Assembly: GCF_913774285.1 (NCBI RefSeq)
Contig: NZ_CAJYHX010000033.1
Location: forward strand, 1 to 64,000
From: an uncultured Sphingomonas sp.
GTDB lineage: Bacteria; Pseudomonadota; Alphaproteobacteria; Sphingomonadales; Sphingomonadaceae
Length of the DNA: 64,000 bases
Reading direction: 5' to 3'
In this document: positions 41,639 to 50,000 of the stretch, piece by piece
Layout of the letters: every line of letters starts with the position of its first letter
Numbering within the stretch: position 1 is the stretch's first letter
Position numbers and translations under genes: made by a program
The notes under the pieces: generated by a model
What the model was told of the DNA's origin: nothing
Database searches by the model: none
Seen by the model: only the letters and a program-made list of their open reading frames with translations

Positions 41639-42141
41639 TGCTGCTCGGGGGGGCCGGCAGCGCTGCGCGTCGCGCCTCCCAGGCCGGCATGACGCTGATC
41701 GAGATGCTGATCGTCCTTGCGATCATCGGCGTCGCCGCGGGCGCGGTGACGCTGGGGATCGGCGCCGCGAGCCGCAAGCCGAGCGTCGAATCGGAAGCCC
41801 GCCGCCTCGCCTCCCGTCTGCAGGCCGCGGCCGACGACGCGATGCTGGGCGATCGGCTGGTCGCCTTCACCGCCGAGAAGCACGGTTATGGCTTTGCGAC
41901 CATCGGTGCGAACGGCCGGATGGCGGCACGCACCGAGGGAGCCCTGGCCCCGCACACTCTGCCCGGCGGCATCACCCTGACGCTCGACACCCGCCCGCCG
42001 GTGGTGCTCGGCGTCGACGGATCGGGCAGGCCGATGGCCGCGTCGATCGACAATGGCAGCCAGCGCTGGCTGGTGCGCTACGACGGGCTGACCGCCAGCG
42101 CGCTCCCTGCCCCGACGCCCGTACCGACGAAGCCCCGATGA
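41638..42141 (+). CDS. gspH: Type II secretion minor pseudopilin GspH
   Basis: A 167-residue minor pseudopilin starting in a TGATG overlap with gspG. Cleavage is expected after Gly17 (SQAG before MTLIEMLIVLAIIGVAAGAVTLGIG), with Glu at +5. The mature part has VESEARRLASRLQAAADDAMLGDRLVAF, the GspH helix-to-strand region, and a beta-rich C-terminus with LRLDTRPP-like TLTLDTRPPVVLGVDGSG. It is expected to sit between the major pseudopilin and the I-J-K tip. The next gene, gspI, overlaps its stop by four bases. Confidence 0.9.
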   Translation: MLLGGAGSAARRASQAGMTLIEMLIVLAIIGVAAGAVTLGIGAASRKPSVESEARRLASRLQAAADDAMLGDRLVAFTAEKHGYGFATIGANGRMAARTEGALAPHTLPGGITLTLDTRPPVVLGVDGSGRPMAASIDNGSQRWLVRYDGLTASALPAPTPVPTKPR

Positions 42142-42488
42142 ACGACGAGCGCGGCTTTTCGCTGATCGAGGCATTGGTGGCGCTGGCGGTGCTCGCCATC
42201 GCCACGGTGGGGCTGATGCGCACCGTGCAGACGCATATCGATTCTACCCGCGGGGTCGAGCGCCGCGCCGCCGCGATGTGGGTGGCGGAGAACCGGCTCG
42301 CCGAGCTCGAAGCCGGCATCGATGGTGCCAGCCAGGTAGAGATGCTGGGCGAGCGCTGGCGCATCGCGGTCGACAAGCGCAGCACCCAGGATCCGGAAAT
42401 CGTGCGCGTTCGCATCAACGTGTTCCCGCTTGCCGAGAAGACGCCGCTTGCATCGCTCGACGGCTTCGTGGACGGACGGAAGGGATGA
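42138..42488 (+). CDS. gspI: Type II secretion minor pseudopilin GspI
   Basis: A 116-residue minor pseudopilin with a very short leader: MNDERG before FSLIEALVALAVLAIATVGLMRTVQ, Glu at +5. The mature part contains RAAAMWVAENRLAELEAG, the conserved GspI segment (A-x-x-A-x-N-x-L-x-E), and ERWRIAVDKRSTQDPEIVRVRINVFP. It nucleates the pseudopilus tip with GspJ and GspK, which are encoded 4 kb away on the other strand. Start overlaps gspH and stop overlaps gspC, each as ATGA. Confidence 0.93.
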   Translation: MNDERGFSLIEALVALAVLAIATVGLMRTVQTHIDSTRGVERRAAAMWVAENRLAELEAGIDGASQVEMLGERWRIAVDKRSTQDPEIVRVRINVFPLAEKTPLASLDGFVDGRKG

Positions 42489-43279
42489 CCCGCCTCGCCC
42501 TCACCCCGCGCCAGACCCGCACCGCGCTCGACCTGCTGACCGGCGCGATGGTCGTCTCGGTCGCGGTGGCGCTCGCCGGCCTCACCTGGCGGATCGCGGG
42601 CCATGCCGGCACCGGTGCGATCACCGTGCCCTCGGGCCGCACCGGCCCCGCCGTCGCGCCGGACATGGCGCCCGCCATCGCGCTCGCGCCGTTCGGCAAG
42701 CCGGTGGTCGTCGATGCGCCGCAGCCGACCTCGCTGCCGCTAGAACTGAAGGGCATCGTCGCAGCGATCCCGGCCGAGCTCTCGACCGCATTCATCGCGG
42801 TGAGCGGGGCGCCCGCCACGGGCTTCCGCGTCGGCCAGCAAGTGAACGGCGCGACGATCGCCGCGATCCAGCGCGACCGGGTGCTGTTCGACAATGGCGG
42901 GCGTCGCGAGTTCCTCGCCTTCCCCGATCCCAGCCTCTCCCCCGAGCAGCGCCAGGCCGCAGCCGCCGCCGCGCCCGCAGGCGAGGCGCCGCCCCCGGGT
43001 GCCGGCCCGGGCGTCCCGCCGCCGCCCGAACTGCCGGGCAACAGCGCCGCCGCACTGCAGAAACTGGGGGCCACCCAGACTGCCGATGGCTTCCGCATCG
43101 GTGCCAACGGGCCGCCGGGCATGCAGCCGGGCGACGTGATCACCTCGGTCAACGGCACGCAGATGACCGATACCCAGGCGGCCAACGCCGCCTTCGCCGC
43201 CGCGCAGGCCGCCGGCTCGGCCCAGATCCAGATATTGCGCGACGGACGGCGGATCACGCTGACCGTCCCGCTGCGCTAG
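42485..43279 (+). CDS. gspC: Type II secretion inner-membrane protein GspC with PDZ-like end
   Basis: A 264-residue bitopic protein that connects the inner-membrane platform to the GspD secretin. It has a membrane helix at about 16-38 (LLTGAMVVSVAVALAGLTWRI), an HR domain with LPLELKGIVAAIPAELSTAFIAVSG and VGQQVNGATIAAIQRDRVLFDNGGRREFLAF, a proline-rich linker (PAGEAPPPGAGPGVPPPPELPG), and a PDZ-like C-terminal domain with GFRIGANGPPGMQPGDVITSVNGTQMTD. All expected parts are present and the length is normal. ATGA overlap with gspI. Confidence 0.93.
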   Translation: MTRLALTPRQTRTALDLLTGAMVVSVAVALAGLTWRIAGHAGTGAITVPSGRTGPAVAPDMAPAIALAPFGKPVVVDAPQPTSLPLELKGIVAAIPAELSTAFIAVSGAPATGFRVGQQVNGATIAAIQRDRVLFDNGGRREFLAFPDPSLSPEQRQAAAAAAPAGEAPPPGAGPGVPPPPELPGNSAAALQKLGATQTADGFRIGANGPPGMQPGDVITSVNGTQMTDTQAANAAFAAAQAAGSAQIQILRDGRRITLTVPLR

Positions 43280-45382
43280 ATGAGAGAAAACCGCGTGAAG
43301 ATTCGTCCCGCCCTCGCCTGCCTCGCGCTTGCGCCGATGCTCCTGGATCCGGTGCTGGTCGCCGCCCAGACCGCTGCCGCGCCGCAGGACGCCGCCGATG
43401 TGGTGATCAACATGCGCGGGGTGGAGATCGCCGACGTCGCCGACCAGATTTCGCGGATCACCGGCCGCACGCTGATCCTCGATCCCGCCGTGAAGGGCGT
43501 GGTGACCGTAACCTCGTCGAGCCCGCTGACGCCGGGCGGGGTGTGGGACCTGTTCCAGTCGGTGCTGCGTGCCAATGGCTATGCGGCGGTGCGTTCGGGC
43601 CGCGCCTGGCGCGTGGTGCCCGCCGCCAATGCCGTGCGCGACGGCGGACTGCCCGCGCGCGGCGCGGCAGGGCAGGAGCTGATGACGCGGATGGTCCGCC
43701 TGTCCAACGTGCCCTCGGCCGATGCCGCGCGCATCGCCCGGCCGCTGGTGGCAAGCTTCGGCAGCGTCGAGCCGCTGACAGCGCCGAACGCCGTCGTCAT
43801 CACCGACTATGCCGACAATGTCCGCCGGATCGAATCGATCATCCGCCAGCTGGACGGCGGCGGCGGTGCGACCTTCGCGGCAATCGCGCTCAAGAATGGC
43901 AGCGCGCCTGCGGTCGCACAGGCGGTGCAGAATGTGCTGGGCGGCGACCAAGGCGGCGGCACCCGCGTCGCCGCCGACGAGCGCAGCAACACCGTGATCC
44001 TGCGCGGTACCCCCGCCTCGGTGGCAGAAGGGCGCCGCATTGTCGCCTCGCTCGACCTGCCCGGCGGCTCGACCCCGATCACCCGCATGTTCCGGCTCAA
44101 CTACGCCGATGCCGAGACGGTGACCGACGTGCTGCGCGGCGTGCTGGGCCTGGGCGACAGCACCGACAATCCTGTCGCCAACAGCCTGTCGAACACCGCC
44201 ACCAATCCCTTTGCGCGGCTCGCCAGCCAGAGCGCGCTGTCGAGCGCGGCAGCCGGCATGTCGAACGGCACGCCGGGATCGTCGGTCCCCACCGGCACCG
44301 GCGTGCAGGCGGCCACCGGCACCACCACGCCGATGATGCAGTCGACCACGCCGCAGACGCCCAAGGGCTTCGCGACTCCGGACCTTACGGTGCAGCCCGC
44401 GCCTGAACTCAACGCGATCGTGGTGCGCGGCGCGCCCAGCGCGATCGCCTCGATCGAGCCGCTCGTCCGCGACCTCGACGTGCGCCGCCCGCAGGTGCTG
44501 ATCGAAGCCGCGATCGCCGAGATCACGGGCGACGATGCCGAACAGCTGGCGGTGCAGATCGGCACCAGCGGCGCCGTGCTCGATCGGGTGACCGGTGCCG
44601 GCACCTCGTTCGATTCCGGCGGCGCCTCGCTCGGCGCGGTGCTCACGGCACTGGGCGTACCCGCGGGCTCGCTGCTCGGCACCGGTGCGAGCGGGCTGAC
44701 CGGCAACTTCAAGATCGGCGACAATTTCTCGGTGCTGCTCCAGGCGCTCGGCACCTCCAGCCGCGCTAACCTGCTGTCGACGCCGCAGATCACCGTGCTC
44801 GACAATGTCGCGGGCGAGTTCATCGCCGGCCAGAACGTGCCGTTCGTCACCGGCTCGATCCTCACCAATTCGAGCGCTGCGACGCCCTACAACACGATCG
44901 AGCGCAAGGACGTGGGCATCACCCTGCGGGTCCTCCCCCGCATCAACGCCGGCGACACGATCCGACTGCAGGTCAACCAGGAAGCGTCGTCGATCGCCAG
45001 CACCACCGTGTCGCGGGCGAGCGACCTGATCACCAACAAGCGCGCGATCAACACCACGGTCCTGGCCGACAACGGCTCGACGATCGTGCTCGGTGGCCTG
45101 ACCAGCGACGACTATCAGGACGTGCGCCAGCAGGTGCCGGTGCTCGGCAACATCCCGCTGATCGGCGAGCTGTTCAAGGGGCGCAAGGAGCAGCACCAGA
45201 AGCGCACGCTGTTCATCTTCCTCAAGCCCACGATCCTCCGCGACGGCGCCGATGCGAGCGCCGCGGCGAAGGACCGCTATGCGCGGCTGCGCGCCGACGA
45301 GGCGGACAATGCCAAGCGCAACAGCCTGCTGCTCGCCCCCCCGCCCGCCCGGCTGAAGGTGGAGATCGACGGGATCTACTGA
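43280..45382 (+). CDS. gspD: Type II secretion outer-membrane secretin GspD
   Basis: A 700-residue secretin that forms the outer-membrane channel. A signal peptide is followed by N0-N3 domains: VVINMRGVEIADVADQISRITGRTLILDPAVKG (N0), and repeated IALKNGSAPAVAQAVQNVLGG and FRLNYADAETVTDVLRGVLG units, with a Ser/Thr/Pro-rich insertion (about 300-370). The secretin core shows RRPQVLIEAAIAEITGDDAEQLAVQ, LLSTPQITVLDNVAGEFIAGQNVPFVTGS and the signature VPVLGNIPLIGELFKGRKEQHQKRTLFIFLKPTIL. It begins directly after the gspC stop and is the last gene of the operon; its 3' end overlaps the convergent gene by seven bases. Confidence 0.97.
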   Translation: MRENRVKIRPALACLALAPMLLDPVLVAAQTAAAPQDAADVVINMRGVEIADVADQISRITGRTLILDPAVKGVVTVTSSSPLTPGGVWDLFQSVLRANGYAAVRSGRAWRVVPAANAVRDGGLPARGAAGQELMTRMVRLSNVPSADAARIARPLVASFGSVEPLTAPNAVVITDYADNVRRIESIIRQLDGGGGATFAAIALKNGSAPAVAQAVQNVLGGDQGGGTRVAADERSNTVILRGTPASVAEGRRIVASLDLPGGSTPITRMFRLNYADAETVTDVLRGVLGLGDSTDNPVANSLSNTATNPFARLASQSALSSAAAGMSNGTPGSSVPTGTGVQAATGTTTPMMQSTTPQTPKGFATPDLTVQPAPELNAIVVRGAPSAIASIEPLVRDLDVRRPQVLIEAAIAEITGDDAEQLAVQIGTSGAVLDRVTGAGTSFDSGGASLGAVLTALGVPAGSLLGTGASGLTGNFKIGDNFSVLLQALGTSSRANLLSTPQITVLDNVAGEFIAGQNVPFVTGSILTNSSAATPYNTIERKDVGITLRVLPRINAGDTIRLQVNQEASSIASTTVSRASDLITNKRAINTTVLADNGSTIVLGGLTSDDYQDVRQQVPVLGNIPLIGELFKGRKEQHQKRTLFIFLKPTILRDGADASAAAKDRYARLRADEADNAKRNSLLLAPPPARLKVEIDGIY

Positions 45383-45807
45383 GCCGCCGGCTCGGGATCG
45401 GCGGCAGGCAGCGGCACCCGCGCCCGCTGCCCGCCCCGGCTGAACAGCGCTGCATCGATCGCCAGCGATTCCAGCCGCCAGCCATCGACGCTGTCGCCGA
45501 TCGCAAGGCTGCGGCTGGTCCCCTGCGCCGTGCGGACCAGCGCCACCGCATCGCTGCCCAGCCTGCCGACGATCCCCGTCAGTTGCGGCGCGTCGGCCGG
45601 TAGCGCCTCGCCCTCGCCCGAGGGCGCAGTGAACAGCGGGCGGTCGAAGACATGGGTAAGCGGCGGCTCGGCGGCTGCCACTAGCGGCGGCAGCACGCGC
45701 GGCTTCCGGCTGGGTGACGTGGTGCCTGGCTGCAACAGCGCGACCGGCAGCGCGGCGGCCGCCAGCGCCGCTGCGCTCAGCGCGAGAAGCTGCGGGCGCG
45801 GGATCAT
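45376..45807 (-). CDS. Small GspC/N-like bitopic T2SS protein (second platform trio, gene 3)
   Basis: A 143-residue protein with an N-terminal membrane helix (LLALSAAALAAAALPVALL) and a periplasmic domain reading PPLTHVFDRPLFTAPSGEG, then APQLTGIVGRLGSDAVALVRTAQGTSRSLAIGDSVDGWRLESLAIDAALFSRGG. That pattern (L-G-I, A-V-L, G, V-x-G-D-x-V-x-G-W) is the HR domain of GspC/PilP-type proteins. It has neither a PDZ domain nor a long linker. ATG 45807 overlaps the preceding gene's stop by four bases. It resembles the XpsN class of Xanthomonas-type systems; the exact family name is not certain. Its last seven bases overlap gspD end to end. Confidence 0.75.
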   Translation of the reverse strand: MIPRPQLLALSAAALAAAALPVALLQPGTTSPSRKPRVLPPLVAAAEPPLTHVFDRPLFTAPSGEGEALPADAPQLTGIVGRLGSDAVALVRTAQGTSRSLAIGDSVDGWRLESLAIDAALFSRGGQRARVPLPAADPEPAAQ

Positions 45808-46259
45808 CGTACCGCCCCCACCAGCACGCCGCTGAGACGCACCCCGCCCCCCGCCACCGCCTCGACGCGCCAGCTGTGGAAACGCAGCAGCGGCCGCTCC
45901 CGCTCGATCGCGTCGGCCAGCGCGAGCACCGCCTTTTCCGGCCCCGAGACGCGCAACTCCACCATCACCAGCGGCGCCGGCTGGGCGGCCGGCGCAAGCG
46001 CTTCCACCAGCACCCCGCCGCCATGTGCCAGCCGCTCGACGCGACCGCGGATCGCGCCGATCGCTTCCGCGCGCGGGAAGGCAAGGTCGGGCTGGAGAAC
46101 AGCGGAGTCCGACGCCGGCGCGGCCAGGGCCGCTACTGCGGAAGCCCGCGCCGCCCGCGCCTTGGCGAGCCGCCCGAGCGCCGCGCCGGTCCACGGCGCG
46201 AGCAGCGCGGCCAGCAGCAGCCCGATCAGCACGCCCCAGAGGATCGGCCGCCGGCTCAT
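45804..46259 (-). CDS. Small GspM-like bitopic T2SS protein (second platform trio, gene 2)
   Basis: A 151-residue protein: membrane helix at about 6-26 (ILWGVLIGLLLAALLAPWTG), a helical stalk rich in Ala/Arg, then a small ferredoxin-like periplasmic domain with GAIRGRVERLAHGGGVLVEALAPAA, LVMVELRVSGPEKAVLALADAIERERPLLRFHSWRVEA. The layout matches the short GspM (XpsM/T2SSM_b) type and differs from the gspM at 39510-40010, showing no close sequence likeness. Overlaps both neighbours by four bases, so the trio is one transcript. Confidence 0.75.
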   Translation of the reverse strand: MSRRPILWGVLIGLLLAALLAPWTGAALGRLAKARAARASAVAALAAPASDSAVLQPDLAFPRAEAIGAIRGRVERLAHGGGVLVEALAPAAQPAPLVMVELRVSGPEKAVLALADAIERERPLLRFHSWRVEAVAGGGVRLSGVLVGAVR

Positions 46260-46810
46260 CGCGCCACCTGCCGCAGCAGCACCAGCGTTCGCCCCTCGCC
46301 TTCCTGCTGCCGAACGTCGCGCAGCCCGGACAGGCCCGGCGCCCGGCGCAGTGCGCTGCGCAGCGCATCGGGATCACTGACCGATACCTCCAGCGCCAGC
46401 GCACCGTCCGCGCTGCGCTCGGCACGGATCAGCGCGGCATCCGCGGGCAAGGCCGCCGCAACCCGGTCCAGCAACGCGGCGGGACCGGGCCGCAGTATCG
46501 CAGCGGACAAGGTCGCGCGTGCCGCCTCGCGCTGCTGCGCGCGCAGATGGCGCGGCTCGAGCGTTGCTGCCATCCGCCTCGTCGCCCGCTCGCTGGCGCC
46601 GGACAGGAGGCCGGCACCCAGCATTGTGGCGAGCGGCCCCGCCACGATCAGCATCGCCAGGGCAGGCGTCACCCAGCGGGGACTCGTCAGCTTCGGCGAC
46701 TCCGGATCCGCGCCTCGCCGCCCGCGACGCGAGGCGCGTACCCAGGCGCCCAACCGCGCGGCAAGGCTCGGTGGCAGCGAAGGATCGCTATTCCTGGCGT
46801 CCATGGTCAT
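46256..46810 (-). CDS. GspL/PilN-like bitopic T2SS protein (second platform trio, gene 1)
   Basis: A 184-residue protein: cytoplasmic N-terminus of about 40 residues rich in Arg, membrane helix WVTPALAMLIVAGPLATMLGAGLL (about 45-68), stalk, and a periplasmic domain ALLDRVAAALPADAALIRAERSADGALALEVSVSDPDALRSALR, which is the fold of PilN and of the GspL C-terminus. It has no actin-like cytoplasmic domain, so it could not replace the full GspL in binding GspE. ATG 46810 and ATG 46804 are both possible. First gene of the leftward trio; divergent from the PhoX-type gene with 160 bases between. Confidence 0.72.
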   Translation of the reverse strand: MTMDARNSDPSLPPSLAARLGAWVRASRRGRRGADPESPKLTSPRWVTPALAMLIVAGPLATMLGAGLLSGASERATRRMAATLEPRHLRAQQREAARATLSAAILRPGPAALLDRVAAALPADAALIRAERSADGALALEVSVSDPDALRSALRRAPGLSGLRDVRQQEGEGRTLVLLRQVAR

Positions 46811-46970
46811 GCGGCTGCGCTTAGCTCGGGATGCCGCCGTGGCAAGTGTCACATGAACGCCGCCGTGGCGCCGTCGATCCGTCACGCAAAAGGCATCACC
46901 GTTTCACACGCGATCCCCATGGGCGGGCACGAACCGGGATCTGCACGCCCGGCCAACAGAGGGGACCCCA

Positions 46971-49445
46971 ATGACCGACCTGATCGAGTCGCCGTTCGGC
47001 TATAGCGACGGCGACGTGGACACCAATCGCAGCGACGCCGTAACGCTGAACGAACTCGCCGACCAGCGCTATTCGCGCCGGACGCTGCTGCGCGGCTCGA
47101 GCGCGATCGTCGCCGCGACGATGGGCGGCTCGCTGCTTGCGGCGTGCGACAGCAACGATTTCAACAAGGACGCGGCCCCCACGGTCAGCGCCGGCGCGGC
47201 CGCGACGACCAGCGCCGGGCGCGTCGTGACCCTCACCGGCACCGCGACCGACGACAAGAGCGTCGGCGCGGTCTCGTGGACGCAGACCAGCGGCCCGACC
47301 GTGACGCTGACCGGAGCGGACACCAACACCGCGACCTTCCTCGCCCCCGCCGTCACCGCTGCGACCACGCTGACCTTCCAGTTCGCCGCGGCAGATGCGG
47401 GCGGCAAGACCGCCGTCTCCTCGACCACCGTCACGGTAAACCCGCCGGCGCTGGGCTTCACGGCGGTCGCCAAGAACAAGCTGGACGTGGTCACCGTGCC
47501 CGCCGGTTACACCGTCGGCGTGATCAACCGCACCGGCGATCCGATTGCCGCGGGCGTGCCGGCCTACAAGAATGACGGGACCGACACCAACTTTGCCCAG
47601 CGCATCGGCGATCATGGCGACGCGCTCTACTGGTACGGCCTCAGCGCCGACGGCACCGCACGCGACGCGACCAGCTCGACCCGCGGCCTGCTCGTGCAGA
47701 ACCACGAGAACATCAATCAGCAATATCTGCACGTCGCCGGTGCGACCAGCTCCGGCGGCGTCCGCCCCGAAGCCGAAGCGCAGAAGGAAATCGACTGCCA
47801 CGGCGTGTCGGTCACCGAACTCAGCGAGGGCACCGGCCGCGCCTGGAGCGTGAAGCAGGATTCGCGCTACAACCGCCGCATCACGCCGGCGACGCCGATG
47901 GTGTTCAACGGCCCGGCCAAGGGCTCGAACCTGCTCAAGACCGTCTATTCGCCGACCGGCGTGGCGGGTCGAGGCACGATCAACAACTGCGCCAACGGCA
48001 CCACGCCCTGGGGCACCGCGATCACCTGCGAAGAAAATTGGGCCGGCTATTTCCGTCGCAGCGGCGACGGCGCCAATCGCAGCGCCAAGGAAGTGACCGC
48101 GCTCAGCCGCTACGGCGTGACCAGCAACACGGGCAGCTATGGCTGGTCGACGGTCGTTGCTGCCGACGCTGCCAACACGCTGTTCCGCCGCTGGGACGCG
48201 CGTGCCGGCACCGGCACCGCGACCGACGACTTCCGCAACGAGCCCAACCAGTTCGGCTGGGTCGTCGAGATCGATCCCTATGCGCCGACCTCCACGCCGC
48301 GCAAGCGCACCGCACTCGGCCGTCTCGGCCATGAAGGCTGCTGGCCCGGCGCGTTCGTCGCCGGCAAGAAGCCGGCCTGGTACATGGGCGACGACTCCCG
48401 CCGCGAATATATCTACAAGTTCGTGTCAGCGACCGCGTGGGTCGCAGCCGATGCCACCGCCACCGACCGCCTGGCGATGGGCGACAAGTATCTGGACGCC
48501 GGCACGCTCTACGTCGCCAAGTTCGCCGCCGACGGCACCGGCACCTGGCTGCCGCTGGTGTTCGGCCAGAACGGCATCGACGGCAGCAACGCCGCCTATG
48601 CCTTCGCCGATCAGGCCGACGTGCTGATCAACGCCCGCCTTGCCGCGGACGCGGTGGGCGCGACGCCGATGGATCGTCCGGAGTGGACCGCAGTCAACCC
48701 GGTTACCGGCGAGATCTACGTCACGCTGACCAACAACAACGCGGCCGGCCGCCCGCTGAACGGCACCGACGCGGCCAATCCGCGCCACTATAACGATCCG
48801 TACGGCACCGCGCAGACCGCCAATTACGGCAACCCGAACGGCCATGTGATCCGGATGAAGGAAACGGGCACCGAGGCGACCAGCTTCACCTGGGACATTT
48901 ATGCCTTCGGTGCGGGCGCCGACCTGGACAAGACCAACATCAACCTCTCGTCACTCGACGACAGCAACGACTTCTCCAGTCCCGACGGCATGGCGTTCGC
49001 ACGCTCGAGCCACGCCGGCGGCCAGGGCAAGCCGCTGATGTGGCTGCAGACCGACGACGGCGCCTACACCGACGTGACCAACTGCATGATGCTCGCCGCC
49101 CAGCCGGGCACGGTGGGCGACGGCGGCGCGCGGACGATCACCAACACCGGCTCGAACGGCGCGACCGCCACCCAGGCGACCCGCATCGGTGCGCCGCCGG
49201 GGGCGAATCTGCGCCGCTTCCTCGTCGGCCCGGTCGAATGCGAGATCACCGGCGTGGATTCGACGCCGGACGGCCGCACGCTGTTCGTCGGCATCCAGCA
49301 TCCGGGCGAAGGCGCCACCAACCCCGCACAGCCGACCAGCCACTGGCCGGACAGCCAGGCCGGCGGAACCGTCGCGGCGACCGTCCGCCCGCGCTCGGCG
49401 GTGGTGGTGATCACCAAGAATGACGGCGGCGTCGTCGGCCTCTGA
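46971..49445 (+). CDS. PhoX-family phosphatase-like Tat lipoprotein with a PKD-like domain
   Basis: An 824-residue exported protein. Residues 34-59 form a Tat signal (YSRRTLLRGSSAIVAATMGGSLLAAC) in which LLAAC is also a lipobox, so Cys59 is probably lipidated. Residues of about 68-160 form a PKD/REJ-like beta-sandwich (SAGRVVTLTGTATDDKSVGAVSWTQTSGPTVTLTG). The rest is the DUF839/PhoX domain: DHGDALYWYGLS, LLVQNHENINQQYLH, HGVSVTEL, CEENWAGYF, and the calcium/iron-site segments NEPNQFGWVVEIDPYAP and GRLGHEGCWPGAFVA. Such enzymes release phosphate from organic esters. GAGGGG precedes the ATG. Directly beside the T2SS locus, which is therefore a likely exporter. No clear Pho box was found. Confidence 0.85.
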   Translation: MTDLIESPFGYSDGDVDTNRSDAVTLNELADQRYSRRTLLRGSSAIVAATMGGSLLAACDSNDFNKDAAPTVSAGAAATTSAGRVVTLTGTATDDKSVGAVSWTQTSGPTVTLTGADTNTATFLAPAVTAATTLTFQFAAADAGGKTAVSSTTVTVNPPALGFTAVAKNKLDVVTVPAGYTVGVINRTGDPIAAGVPAYKNDGTDTNFAQRIGDHGDALYWYGLSADGTARDATSSTRGLLVQNHENINQQYLHVAGATSSGGVRPEAEAQKEIDCHGVSVTELSEGTGRAWSVKQDSRYNRRITPATPMVFNGPAKGSNLLKTVYSPTGVAGRGTINNCANGTTPWGTAITCEENWAGYFRRSGDGANRSAKEVTALSRYGVTSNTGSYGWSTVVAADAANTLFRRWDARAGTGTATDDFRNEPNQFGWVVEIDPYAPTSTPRKRTALGRLGHEGCWPGAFVAGKKPAWYMGDDSRREYIYKFVSATAWVAADATATDRLAMGDKYLDAGTLYVAKFAADGTGTWLPLVFGQNGIDGSNAAYAFADQADVLINARLAADAVGATPMDRPEWTAVNPVTGEIYVTLTNNNAAGRPLNGTDAANPRHYNDPYGTAQTANYGNPNGHVIRMKETGTEATSFTWDIYAFGAGADLDKTNINLSSLDDSNDFSSPDGMAFARSSHAGGQGKPLMWLQTDDGAYTDVTNCMMLAAQPGTVGDGGARTITNTGSNGATATQATRIGAPPGANLRRFLVGPVECEITGVDSTPDGRTLFVGIQHPGEGATNPAQPTSHWPDSQAGGTVAATVRPRSAVVVITKNDGGVVGL

Positions 49446-49465
49446 GGCCGGAAGCTGCCGAACGG

Positions 49466-49497
49466 AAAAGGGGAGGCCTTGCGGCCTCCCCTTTTTA
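49466..49497 (+). terminator. Intrinsic terminator after the PhoX-type gene
   Basis: AAAAGGGGAGGCC pairs perfectly with GGCCTCCCCTTTT around TTGC and continues with TATTG; strong in both directions, serving also the leftward small lipoprotein gene. Confidence 0.93.
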
Positions 49498-49522
49498 TTG
49501 CCCGCGCAAGGACCTTACCGCC

Positions 49523-49891
49523 TCACCGATCGGTGCGGCTGACGATCTTGGCGGTGCCGTCGGGCGTGATGGTGACCATGTGGGCGACGCCGCCGCTGCA
49601 ATTGGCGCGCCACATCGGGCTCCCGTCCTGGTCGTCCAGGCGCTGCGAGCTTTCGACATGGTCGCATTTCAGCCCGGCATCCATGATCGCGCGGATGAAC
49701 ACGACGTTGCGCTGCGCGTCGTTCATCGCGATCACCTGCGCGGCGACGTTGTTGCCGACCGCGCCGTTCTCGACCACCGCGTTCGCCTCGGCGGCATTGT
49801 CGGCCGCGGCGTTGCCGACCGCCTCGCCGCCCTTGTTGCAGCCCGCCAGCGCCAGCACCGCCAGCGCGGGGAGAAGGATCTGTTTCATCAT
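49523..49891 (-). CDS. Small lipoprotein of unknown function
   Basis: A 122-residue lipoprotein: signal MMKQILLPALAVLALAGC with the lipobox LAGC (Cys18), followed by a low-complexity Ala/Asn linker (GNAAADNAAEANAVVENG) and a small folded part with VIAMNDAQRNVVFIRAIMDAGLKCDHVESSQRLDD, WRANCSGGVAHMVTITPDGTAKIVSR. The two cysteines of the folded part could pair. The linker style is common in sphingomonad lipoproteins and the family is not named. It ends in the terminator shared with the PhoX-type gene. Confidence 0.75.
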   Translation of the reverse strand: MMKQILLPALAVLALAGCNKGGEAVGNAAADNAAEANAVVENGAVGNNVAAQVIAMNDAQRNVVFIRAIMDAGLKCDHVESSQRLDDQDGSPMWRANCSGGVAHMVTITPDGTAKIVSRTDR

Positions 49892-50000
49892 CGTCTGCCA
49901 CTCCTGATCGCCCGGCGCGCGCTTTCCGCTGCGCCGGGCCCGTTCCACCTGATCGCCCAAGATTTTGCGATCGTGAAGGTTCCGTATCGAACGTCTGCCG

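Noticed and set aside
46811..46970. Pho box upstream of the PhoX-type gene
   Set aside because: Several TCAC half-sites are present (for example in CCGTCACGCAAAAGGCATCAC) but not with the 11-base spacing of two direct repeats.
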